Of a stretch of 11,464 nt of DNA, positions 6,287-11,464 are shown in pieces; position 1 is the first letter of the stretch, and every line of letters starts with the position of its first letter. The notes below the pieces were generated by a model that saw nothing but the letters and a program-made list of their open reading frames with translations, ran no database searches and was not told the origin of the DNA. The translations under genes and the position numbers were made by a program. Origin of the DNA: Pseudomonadota bacterium (GTDB taxonomy: Bacteria > Pseudomonadota > Alphaproteobacteria > Acetobacterales > Acetobacteraceae); the NCBI GenBank assembly GCA_021845555.1, contig JAJZVS010000082.1:1-11464 (forward strand), in the 5' to 3' direction.

Positions 6287-6649
6287 ATGAGCGCGGTACA
6301 GGATCTCAGGGATCGCCGGCGCGCGCGCCTGCGCTTCTCGTTGCGGCAAAAGAGCAACGGCCGCCCACGGCTGTCGGTGTTCCGGTCGGGCAAGCACATC
6401 TACGCCCAGGTGATCGACGACCTGCAGGGCCGCACGGTGGCCGCTGCCTCCTCGCTCGACAAGACCCTGCGCGAGGGGCTGCGGACCGGCGCCGACAAGG
6501 ACGCCGCCACGGCGGTCGGCAAGCTGGTCGCCGAACGGGCGCTCGCCGCCGGCGTCACCCAGGTGGTGTTCGACCGCGGCGCGTATCTCTATCACGGCCG
6601 CGTCAAGGCGCTGGCCGAAGCTGCCCGCGAAGGCGGGCTGGCGTTTTGA
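6287..6649 (+). CDS. rplR: 50S ribosomal protein L18
   Basis: L18 binds 5S rRNA and, with L5, attaches it to the central protuberance. The 120 residues fit the family. An Arg-rich N-terminal tail (DLRDRRRARLRFSLRQ) is followed by RPRLSVFRSGKHIYAQVIDD, AAASSLDKTLRE and VFDRGAYLYHGRVKALAEAAREGGL, all typical. The start at 6287 follows the rplF stop by one base with only a distant purine tract AAGGAAGG (6265-6272), so translation is likely coupled to rplF. It ends 12 bases before rpsE. Confidence 0.98.
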   Translation: MSAVQDLRDRRRARLRFSLRQKSNGRPRLSVFRSGKHIYAQVIDDLQGRTVAAASSLDKTLREGLRTGADKDAATAVGKLVAERALAAGVTQVVFDRGAYLYHGRVKALAEAAREGGLAF

Positions 6650-6661
6650 GGAAATCGACAG

Positions 6662-7255
6662 ATGGCACGTGAACCGAGGGACGGTGGGCGTCGGCGCGAT
6701 CGGGAAGCCGACCGCGAGCCCGACGACGGCATCATCGACAAGCTGGTGACCATCAACCGCGTCGCCAAGGTGGTGAAGGGCGGACGCCGCTTCGCCTTCG
6801 CCGCGCTGGTGGTGGTGGGCGACCGCAAGGGCCGCGTCGGCTACGGCGCCGGCAAGGCGCGCGAGGTGCCGGAGGCGATCCGCAAAGCCACCGAACGCGC
6901 CAAGCGCACCATGATCCGGGTGCCGATGAAGGAAGGCCGCACGCTGCACCACGATGTGGAAGGTCGCTTCGGCGCCGGCGCGGTGATCCTGCGCTCGGCC
7001 AGCGCCGGCACCGGCATCATCGCCGGCGGCCCGCTGCGCGCGGTGTTCGAGACGCTCGGCATGGGCGATGTGGTGGCCAAGTCGCTCGGCAGCCGCAATC
7101 CGCATAACATGGTGAAGGCGGCCTTCGCCGCGTTCGAACGCTGCGCCAGCCCGCGCTCGGTGGCCAACCGCCGCGGCAAGAAGGTGGCGGAACTGTTCGG
7201 TCCGCGCCGCGACGTCGGCCCGGTTGCCGAGGCGGAGGCACCGGCCAATGGCTGA
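6662..7255 (+). CDS. rpsE: 30S ribosomal protein S5
   Basis: S5 lies at the mRNA entry pore with S3 and S4 and affects decoding fidelity and assembly. The protein has 197 residues, about 30 more than E. coli (167), through a charged N-terminus (REPRDGGRRRDREADREP) and a C-terminal tail after LFGPRR (PVAEAEAPANG). The core shows VTINRVAKVVKGGRRFAFAA, VVGDRKGRVGYGAGKAREVP, and the second-domain segment GAGAVILRSASAGTGIIAGG. GAGGAA at 6648-6653, eight bases upstream, fixes ATG 6662. The gene overlaps rpmD by eight bases, an arrangement that favours coupled translation. Confidence 0.98.
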   Translation: MAREPRDGGRRRDREADREPDDGIIDKLVTINRVAKVVKGGRRFAFAALVVVGDRKGRVGYGAGKAREVPEAIRKATERAKRTMIRVPMKEGRTLHHDVEGRFGAGAVILRSASAGTGIIAGGPLRAVFETLGMGDVVAKSLGSRNPHNMVKAAFAAFERCASPRSVANRRGKKVAELFGPRRDVGPVAEAEAPANG

Positions 7256-7442
7256 CACCACCAAGCGCGTCCGGGTGACGCAGATCGCCTCCGTGCTCGG
7301 GCGCAAGCCGGGCCAGGAGGGGACGCTGATCGGCCTCGGCCTCAACAAGATCCGCCGCACGCGCGAGCTTGAAGACACCCCGTCGGTCCGCGGCATGATC
7401 CGCGCGGTCGCCCACCTGATCAAGGTTGAGGAGCTGTCCTGA
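7248..7442 (+). CDS. rpmD: 50S ribosomal protein L30
   Basis: L30 is a small, often dispensable 50S protein with a ferredoxin-like fold that binds 23S rRNA domain II/5S vicinity. The 64-residue protein reads KRVRVTQIASVLGRKPGQ, then LIGLGLNKIRRTRELEDTP and VRGMIRAVAHLIKVEE, matching bacterial L30 in length and pattern. The frame runs eight codons further upstream to 7224, but GGAGG (7234-7238) nine bases before ATG 7248 and the family N-terminus support the later start. It overlaps the end of rpsE by eight bases and ends one base before rplO. Confidence 0.96.
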   Translation: MADTTKRVRVTQIASVLGRKPGQEGTLIGLGLNKIRRTRELEDTPSVRGMIRAVAHLIKVEELS

Positions 7443-7443
7443 C

Positions 7444-7938
7444 ATGAACCTCAACGAACTGCGCGACAATCCGGGCGCGCGCCTGAAGTCGAAGCGCCTC
7501 GGGCGCGGGATCGGCTCGGGCAAGGGCAAGACGTCCGGCAAGGGCGTGAAGGGTCAGAAGGCGCGCGCCGGCGTGGCGATCAACGGCTTCGAAGGCGGGC
7601 AGATGCCCATCTACCGCCGCCTGCCGAAGCGCGGCTTCCACAATCTGTTCCGTAAGGAATACGCCCCGATCAACCTGGGCACGCTGGAGGCGGCGATCGA
7701 GGCCGGCAAGCTCGACGCCGCGCAGGAGATCACCGAGGACAGCCTGCGCGCGGCCGGCCTGGTGCGCGTCGGCACCAAGGTGGCCGGTGTGCGCCTGCTG
7801 GCCAACGGCACGCTCACCCGCGCGCTGCGGATCACCCTCTCCGGCGCGTCCGCCGCGGCGGTGGCGGCGGTGGAGGCAGCGGGCGGCACCGTCACCACCA
7901 CGGTGCCACCCAAATCGGCTCCGGCGGCCGCCGCCTGA
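7444..7938 (+). CDS. rplO: 50S ribosomal protein L15
   Basis: L15 binds 23S rRNA and takes part in late assembly of the 50S subunit. The protein has 164 residues. The Gly/Lys-rich N-terminal arm (KRLGRGIGSGKGKTSGKG, then KGQKARAG) and FEGGQMPIYRRLPKRGF are diagnostic, followed by NLGTLE and a C-terminal domain with ASAAAVAAVEAAGGTV. E. coli L15 has 144 residues; the additional length includes the end VPPKSAPAAAA. ATG 7444 is taken, with GAGGAG at 7428-7433 ten bases upstream; six in-frame codons before it lie within rpmD and are not part of the family. It is the last ribosomal gene before a 126-base non-coding stretch. Confidence 0.98.
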   Translation: MNLNELRDNPGARLKSKRLGRGIGSGKGKTSGKGVKGQKARAGVAINGFEGGQMPIYRRLPKRGFHNLFRKEYAPINLGTLEAAIEAGKLDAAQEITEDSLRAAGLVRVGTKVAGVRLLANGTLTRALRITLSGASAAAVAAVEAAGGTVTTTVPPKSAPAAAA

Positions 7939-7955
7939 CCCGCGAGGTGACGCAA

Positions 7956-7984
7956 GGACCGGCGGCGCGCTTGCCAGCCGGTCC
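7956..7984 (+). other. GC-rich hairpin after rplO
   Basis: GGACCGGC (7956-7963) pairs perfectly with GCCGGTCC (7977-7984). GGC (7964-7966) and GCC (7973-7975) can extend the stem above a single bulged A (7976). No T-tract follows, so it is not a terminator itself; it could protect the 3' end of the ribosomal transcript or take part in a switch with the neighbouring palindrome. Confidence 0.5.
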
Positions 7985-8000
7985 GCGGACCCGGTAAACA
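7971..8000 (+). promoter_or_regulatory. Weak candidate promoter before secY
   Basis: TTGCCA (7971-7976) matches five of six bases of the -35 consensus, and TAAACA (7995-8000) follows after 18 bases as a poor -10 element (three of six matches). If used, RNA would start near 8007, directly before the terminator. It is listed only because secY-adk may need its own supply of transcripts. Confidence 0.15.
7980..7991. other. 12-base perfect palindrome upstream of secY
   Basis: GGTCCGCGGACC is its own reverse complement. Its left half is shared with the right arm of the preceding hairpin, so GGTCC (7980-7984) may pair with GGACC at 7956-7960 or at 7987-7991, but not both. It could equally be a DNA site for a dimeric regulator, or chance in GC-rich DNA. 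Confidence 0.4.
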
Positions 8001-8009
8001 CGGCCTGGC

Positions 8010-8049
8010 GACGGCGCCCTGGAATGTCCCGCGGGCGCCGTTTTTTCTT
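8010..8049 (+). terminator. Intrinsic terminator between rplO and secY
   Basis: ACGGCGCCC (8011-8019) pairs perfectly with GGGCGCCGT (8033-8041), nine pairs, eight of them G-C, with a 13-base loop. The stem runs directly into TTTTTT (8041-8046) followed by CTT. This is a textbook Rho-independent terminator for the ribosomal operon. It ends about 18 bases before the secY ATG, so secY and adk must receive either read-through or a nearby promoter. Confidence 0.85.
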
Positions 8050-8064
8050 CATGGATCCAACGCA

Positions 8065-9402
8065 ATGGCCTCAGCGGCCGAACAGCTCGCGGCAAACCTG
8101 AATCTCGGCGTCCTGTCCAAGGCCACCGAGCTCAAGCAGCGCATCTGGTTCACCCTGGGGGCGCTGATCATCTACCGTCTCGGCACCTACATCCCGGTGC
8201 CGGGCGTCGATGCCGCGGTGATGGCGCAGATGCTGCACCAGAACGGCGGCGGCATCCTCGGCATGTTCGACATGTTCACCGGCGGCGCGCTCGGGCGCAT
8301 GACGGTGTTCGCGCTGACCATCATGCCCTACATCAGCGCCAGCATCATCATCCAGCTGATGACCGCCGCGATTCCGTCGCTGGAGACGCTGAAGAAGGAA
8401 GGCGAGCAGGGGCGGGTCAAGCTCAATCAGTACACCCGCTATGTCACCGTGCTGATCGCGCTGGTGCAGTCCTACGGCATCTCGCTCGGGCTGGAATCCA
8501 TGCATGGCGCGGCGGGCCAGGCAGTGGTGCATCCCGGCTTCGGCTTCCTGTTCACCGCGGTCGTGACCATGACCGGCGGCACCATGTTCCTGATGTGGCT
8601 CGGCGAGCAGATCACCGCGCGCGGCGTCGGCAACGGCACCAGCCTCATCATCATGTCCGGCATCGTCGCCAACCTGCCCGGCGCGCTCGCCTCGCTGCTG
8701 GAACTCGGCCACACCGGCGCGCTGTCCACCGTGTTCATCATCGGCTTCTTCATCCTCGCCGTAGTGGTGATCGGCTTCATCGTCTTCATGGAGCGCGCCT
8801 ATCGCCGGGTGCCAGTGCAATACCCGAAGCGACAGGTCGGCAACCGCATGTTCGGCGGCGATTCGACGCACATGCCGCTCAAGATCAACACCTCGGGCGT
8901 GATCCCGCCGATTTTCGCCAGTTCGATCCTGCTGATCCCCGCCACGATCGCCGGCTTTTCCGGCAATACCGGCGGCTGGCTGCAGCGGATCTCCGCCGCG
9001 CTCGGGCCGGGCACGCTGCTCTATATGGTCATCTACGCCGGCATGATCCTGTTCTTCTCCTTCTTCTATACCGCCGTGGTGTTCAACCCGGAGGAGACAG
9101 CGGACAACCTGAAGAAATACGGCGGCTTCGTGCCGGGTATCCGCCCCGGCAGCGCCACGGCCGACTATTTCGATACGGTGCTTTCCCGCCTGACCGTGCT
9201 GGGCGGCATCTATCTGGTCGCGGTCTGCCTGCTGCCGCAGATTCTGATCACCGACTACGGCCTGCCGTTCTATTTCGGCGGCACGTCGATCCTGATCGTC
9301 GTGTCGGTGATGATGGACACGGTGACGCAGATCCAATCCCACCTGCTCGCGCACCAGTACGAAGGTCTGATCCGCAAGAGCCGGGCCAAGGGACGCAGAT
9401 AG
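8065..9402 (+). CDS. secY: Protein translocase channel subunit SecY
   Basis: SecY is the channel of the SecYEG translocon in the inner membrane, which passes unfolded exported proteins driven by SecA or inserts membrane proteins co-translationally. The 445-residue protein has ten predicted membrane helices. Signatures seen are RLGTYIPVPGVD after helix 1, MPYISASIIIQLM in the helix 2 region, WLGEQITARGVGNGTSLII, the cytoplasmic loop RRVPVQYPKRQVGNRMFGG, INTSGVIPPIFASSIL and the C-terminal HLLAHQYEGLIRKSRAKGRR. The N-terminus MASAAEQLAANLN is of alphaproteobacterial type and sets the start at 8065. No Shine-Dalgarno sequence precedes it; the region before is the T-tract of the terminator. adk follows after 13 bases. 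Confidence 0.98.
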   Translation: MASAAEQLAANLNLGVLSKATELKQRIWFTLGALIIYRLGTYIPVPGVDAAVMAQMLHQNGGGILGMFDMFTGGALGRMTVFALTIMPYISASIIIQLMTAAIPSLETLKKEGEQGRVKLNQYTRYVTVLIALVQSYGISLGLESMHGAAGQAVVHPGFGFLFTAVVTMTGGTMFLMWLGEQITARGVGNGTSLIIMSGIVANLPGALASLLELGHTGALSTVFIIGFFILAVVVIGFIVFMERAYRRVPVQYPKRQVGNRMFGGDSTHMPLKINTSGVIPPIFASSILLIPATIAGFSGNTGGWLQRISAALGPGTLLYMVIYAGMILFFSFFYTAVVFNPEETADNLKKYGGFVPGIRPGSATADYFDTVLSRLTVLGGIYLVAVCLLPQILITDYGLPFYFGGTSILIVVSVMMDTVTQIQSHLLAHQYEGLIRKSRAKGRR

Positions 9403-9415
9403 CAAGGGGCTGCCG

Positions 9416-10069
9416 ATGAACCTGATCCTTCTCGGTCCGCCCGGCGCGGGCAAGGGTACCCAGGCCAAGCGTTTGCAAGACCGCTACGGGATCGCCCAGA
9501 TCAGCACCGGGGACATGCTGCGCGCCGAAGTGGCCGCCGGCAGCCCGGTCGGGCGGGAGGCGAAGGCGGTGATGGAATCCGGCGCGCTCGTCTCCGACGA
9601 CATCATCATCCGCATGCTGGGCGCGCGGATCGATCGGCCGGATTGCGCCAAGGGCTTCATCCTGGACGGCTTCCCGCGCACCGTGCCGCAGGCCGAGGCG
9701 CTCGATCGGCTGCTGGCGGAAAAGCGCCTGAAGCTGGACGCGGTGATCGAACTCCAGGTGGATGACGCCGCCCTGGTCGAACGGGTTGCCGGCCGCTTCA
9801 CCTGCAAATCCTGTGGTGCCGGCTACCACGACCGGTTCCAGCCGACCCGCGTCCCCGGCGTTTGCGATGCCTGCGGCGGGCGGGAGTTCGTGCGCCGGGC
9901 CGACGACAACCGGGAAACCGTGGCCGCGCGGCTCGACGCCTATCACCGCCAGACCGCGCCCATCCTGCCGCACTACCAGGCGCAGGGGCGGTTCTTCAGC
10001 GTCGATGGCATGGCCGAGATCGACGAGGTCACGCGGCAGATCGAATCGGTGCTCGACCGGCTGGGTTGA
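9416..10069 (+). CDS. adk: Adenylate kinase, long form with zinc-type lid
   Basis: This cytoplasmic enzyme converts ATP plus AMP to two ADP. The 217 residues fit the long bacterial form. The P-loop GPPGAGKGT occupies residues 7-15; the AMP-binding segment ISTGDMLR and FILDGFPRT follow. The lid contains C130, C133, C150 and C153 in a CX2C-X16-CX2C arrangement, the four-cysteine pattern that binds structural zinc in many adenylate kinases, whereas E. coli Adk has no such site. The downstream ADDNRETVAARLDAYHRQTAP carries the arginines that contact phosphates. AAGGGG (9404-9409) lies six bases before the ATG. In related genomes rpsM normally follows; here a DedA-family gene does. Confidence 0.97.
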   Translation: MNLILLGPPGAGKGTQAKRLQDRYGIAQISTGDMLRAEVAAGSPVGREAKAVMESGALVSDDIIIRMLGARIDRPDCAKGFILDGFPRTVPQAEALDRLLAEKRLKLDAVIELQVDDAALVERVAGRFTCKSCGAGYHDRFQPTRVPGVCDACGGREFVRRADDNRETVAARLDAYHRQTAPILPHYQAQGRFFSVDGMAEIDEVTRQIESVLDRLG

Positions 10070-10121
10070 TCGCGCGCGGGCCGGCGGCGGCGGGTCCCGC
10101 GGGCCGCCGCGGGAGAGGGCC

Positions 10122-10634
10122 ATCAACAACCTCTATCACCTGATCCTGGCCTTCATCGGGACGCATCAGGCCTGGGCGCCGCCGATCGTGTTCGGCCTCG
10201 CGTTCGGCGAGTCGCTCGCCTTCGTCTCGCTGCTGCTGCCGGCGACCGCGATCCTGTTCGGCCTCGGCGGGGTGATCGGCGCCAGCGGGATCGCGTTCTG
10301 GCCGATCTGGGCCGCCGCGGCGCTGGGCGCCATCCTGGGCGATACGGTCTCCTACTGGCTCGGCTATCATTACCATCACGAAATCGCGCGGATGTGGCCG
10401 TTGTCGCGGAGCCCGGAACTCCTGCCCAAGGGCGAGGCGTTCTTCCGGAAATGGGGCGCCGCCGGCGTGTTCCTCGGCCGGTTCTTCGGCCCGCTGCGCT
10501 CTGCCGTGCCGCTGGTGGCGGGGATCTGCGCGATGCCGGCCGGGCGGTTCCAGCTCGCCAACGTCGCGTCCGCCCTGGTCTGGGCGAGCGGGATCCTGGC
10601 GCCCGGCACGCTCGGGGTCCGCTGGCTGTTCTGA
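10122..10634 (+). CDS. DedA/VTT-family membrane protein, apparent ATC start
   Basis: DedA proteins are inner-membrane proteins with re-entrant segments; members work as lipid flippases (undecaprenyl phosphate or phosphatidylethanolamine) or affect proton-motive-force homeostasis. From 10122 the protein has 170 residues. Visible are FGESLAFVSLLLPA with Glu30, GDTVSYWLG with Asp74, and the signature GRFFGPLRSAVPLVAG with Arg120 and Arg126, equivalents of the acidic and basic pairs essential in E. coli YqjA. Terminal hydrophobic segments end in GVRWLF. There is no in-frame ATG, GTG, TTG or CTG between ATG 10005 (inside adk) and CTG 10140. GGGAG at 10111-10115 sits six bases before ATC 10122, which would open (M)NNLYHLILAF, just as DedA proteins begin. 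Alternatives are GTG 10188, which cuts the first hydrophobic region, or ATG 10005. The substrate is not predictable, and the exact start is uncertain. Confidence 0.82.
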   Translation: MNNLYHLILAFIGTHQAWAPPIVFGLAFGESLAFVSLLLPATAILFGLGGVIGASGIAFWPIWAAAALGAILGDTVSYWLGYHYHHEIARMWPLSRSPELLPKGEAFFRKWGAAGVFLGRFFGPLRSAVPLVAGICAMPAGRFQLANVASALVWASGILAPGTLGVRWLF

Positions 10635-10635
10635 T

Positions 10636-11464
10636 CTATCCCGCCTGCACCAAGGCTTCCGCCGCCAGCAGCGCCACGGCGAGCAGCGCGGCCAGCGGCG
10701 GCACCCAGGCGGGCACCGTAAACGCGTCGGGCGGGGCCGGTTCGCGGCGCTTGGCGCGCCACAGCGCCAGATCCACCAGCACGAACACGCCGAGCGTGAC
10801 GGCGTTGGTCACCACCAGCAGGTGGCCGAACGGGATCGCCACGGCGGTCACCAGCACGATCGCCCCGGCCAGCAGCGTCGCCGCGGCCGGCGTGTGCGTG
10901 CGCGGGTGCACCAGGGCGAACAGCGCGGGCAACTGCCCGTCGCGCCCCATGCCGTAGAACAGCCGCGCGAGCATCACGATCTGCACCAGCACGCCATTGC
11001 CGACCGCGATGACCCCGACGAGCGCGAAGATGGTGGCGTGCGTCCCCGAAAACAGACCCAGCAGCGGGGTCTCCTCCGTGCGGCCGGCGAGCACCGCGGC
11101 CGAGGCGACCGCGACATAGAGCACGACGCTCAAGGCGACTGCGCCGAGGATGCCGCGCGGGACGGTGCGCCGCGGGTCGCGCGTTTCTTCTGCCAGGTTC
11201 GCCAGCGTCTCGAAGCCGATGAAGGCGAAGAAGGCGATGAACGCCCCGGCCAGCGCGCCCTGCCAGCCGGCGAGGTCAGTCGGGACCAGCCCGGTGAGAC
11301 GGAGCCGGGGCGCGGCCAGCAGCCCCGCGACCGTCGCTGCGAGCAGCCCCGCAATCTCGACGACCGCCATTACGGCGGCGAGGCCGACGCTCTCCCGCAC
11401 TCCGACGATCGCAACGGCAGTGAAAGCGGCCACCACCAGGCCAGCGAGCAGTGGCGCCGGCAGC
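10636..11464 (-). CDS. APC-superfamily amino acid permease (C-terminal part, cut by window)
   Basis: About 275 codons are visible, open to the right edge; a full APC permease has about 420-480 residues, so the N-terminal third or more lies outside. The segment AFFAFIGFETLANLAEE followed by TRDPRRTVPRGI (roughly 11155-11265) is the hallmark of transmembrane helix 6 and the loop after it in amino acid/polyamine/organocation transporters (LeuT fold). Further hydrophobic helices follow, with LFYGMGRDGQLPALFALVHP between helices 8 and 9, also typical (R-x-x-Y-x-M-x-R-D-G-x-L-P pattern). The protein probably imports or exchanges an amino acid or polyamine at the inner membrane; the substrate is unknown. 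An internal GTG at 11436 is not a credible start. It converges with the DedA gene, one base between the stops. Confidence 0.88.
   Translation of the reverse strand, partial: LPAPLLAGLVVAAFTAVAIVGVRESVGLAAVMAVVEIAGLLAATVAGLLAAPRLRLTGLVPTDLAGWQGALAGAFIAFFAFIGFETLANLAEETRDPRRTVPRGILGAVALSVVLYVAVASAAVLAGRTEETPLLGLFSGTHATIFALVGVIAVGNGVLVQIVMLARLFYGMGRDGQLPALFALVHPRTHTPAAATLLAGAIVLVTAVAIPFGHLLVVTNAVTLGVFVLVDLALWRAKRREPAPPDAFTVPAWVPPLAALLAVALLAAEALVQAG

Noticed and set aside
8051..8101. A 16-codon frame beginning at ATG 8051, overlapping the secY start
   Set aside because: No ribosome binding site, no informative sequence; kept only as a remark under the secY start finding.
8071..9468. A 465-codon open frame on the minus strand opposite secY
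   Set aside because: It is rich in His, Asp, Gln and Arg with no recognisable family, and lies wholly opposite a clearly genuine SecY; long antisense frames are expected in GC-rich DNA.
10081..10110. GC-rich inverted repeat between adk and the DedA gene (stem 10082-10088 with 10103-10109)
   Set aside because: Seven pairs without a T-tract in very GC-rich sequence; not supportable as a terminator.
10005..10634. DedA gene starting at ATG 10005
   Set aside because: The first 39 codons lie within or just after adk in another frame, are Arg/Gly/Ser-rich and unlike a DedA N-terminus; the ATC 10122 model fits the family and the ribosome binding site better.
1..11464. CRISPR array, insertion sequence, tRNA or rRNA genes
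   Set aside because: Nearly all of the window is accounted for by recognised genes, and no spaced identical repeats, transposase frames or tRNA-like folds were seen.

Overview
The window is GC-rich, about 65-70% by eye, and almost fully coding. It holds the S10-spc ribosomal protein cluster of what looks like an alphaproteobacterium. The uninterrupted order rplW-rplB-rpsS-rplV-rpsC-rplP-rpmC-rpsQ-rplN-rplX-rplE-rpsN-rpsH-rplF-rplR-rpsE-rpmD-rplO-secY-adk, the form of the proteins (101-residue zinc-free S14, the alpha-type SecY N-terminus MASAAEQLAANLN) and the base composition suggest Rhodospirillales, perhaps an Acetobacteraceae relative. That placement is inference from memory of family sequences, not a search.

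Layout. Positions 1-7938 carry eighteen ribosomal protein genes, all on the + strand, with gaps of 53 bases or less and several stop/start overlaps (rplV/rpsC, rplP/rpmC, rpsQ/rplN, rplN/rplX, rpsE/rpmD). They are very probably co-transcribed and partly translationally coupled. rplW is cut by the left edge. Positions 7939-8064 are the only sizeable non-coding stretch. It holds a GC-rich hairpin, a 12-base perfect palindrome, and a good intrinsic terminator ending 18 bases before secY. Positions 8065-10069 carry secY (translocon channel) and adk (zinc-lid adenylate kinase).

After adk the expected rpsM-rpsK-rpoA-rplQ block is missing. Its place is taken by a DedA-family membrane protein (10122-10634), whose best-placed start codon is ATC rather than ATG. 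This gene converges with one base to spare on an APC-family amino acid permease (- strand, 10636 to the right edge, cut).

Function. The ribosomal genes build both subunits, including the peptidyl transferase/tunnel region (L2, L16, L22, L23), the 5S particle (L5, L18) and the 30S decoding and mRNA-entry region (S3, S5, S19, S14). SecY receives exported and membrane proteins at the tunnel exit near L23, and Adk balances adenylate nucleotides. The last two genes look like unrelated accessory membrane functions.

I see no mobile element, CRISPR array, tRNA or rRNA, and no evidence of a wholly new system. The points worth a second look are a lysine/glycine repeat extension of about 77 residues on L5, the terminator plus alternative pairings before a secY that lacks a Shine-Dalgarno sequence, the gene-order break after adk, and the apparent ATC start of the DedA gene.
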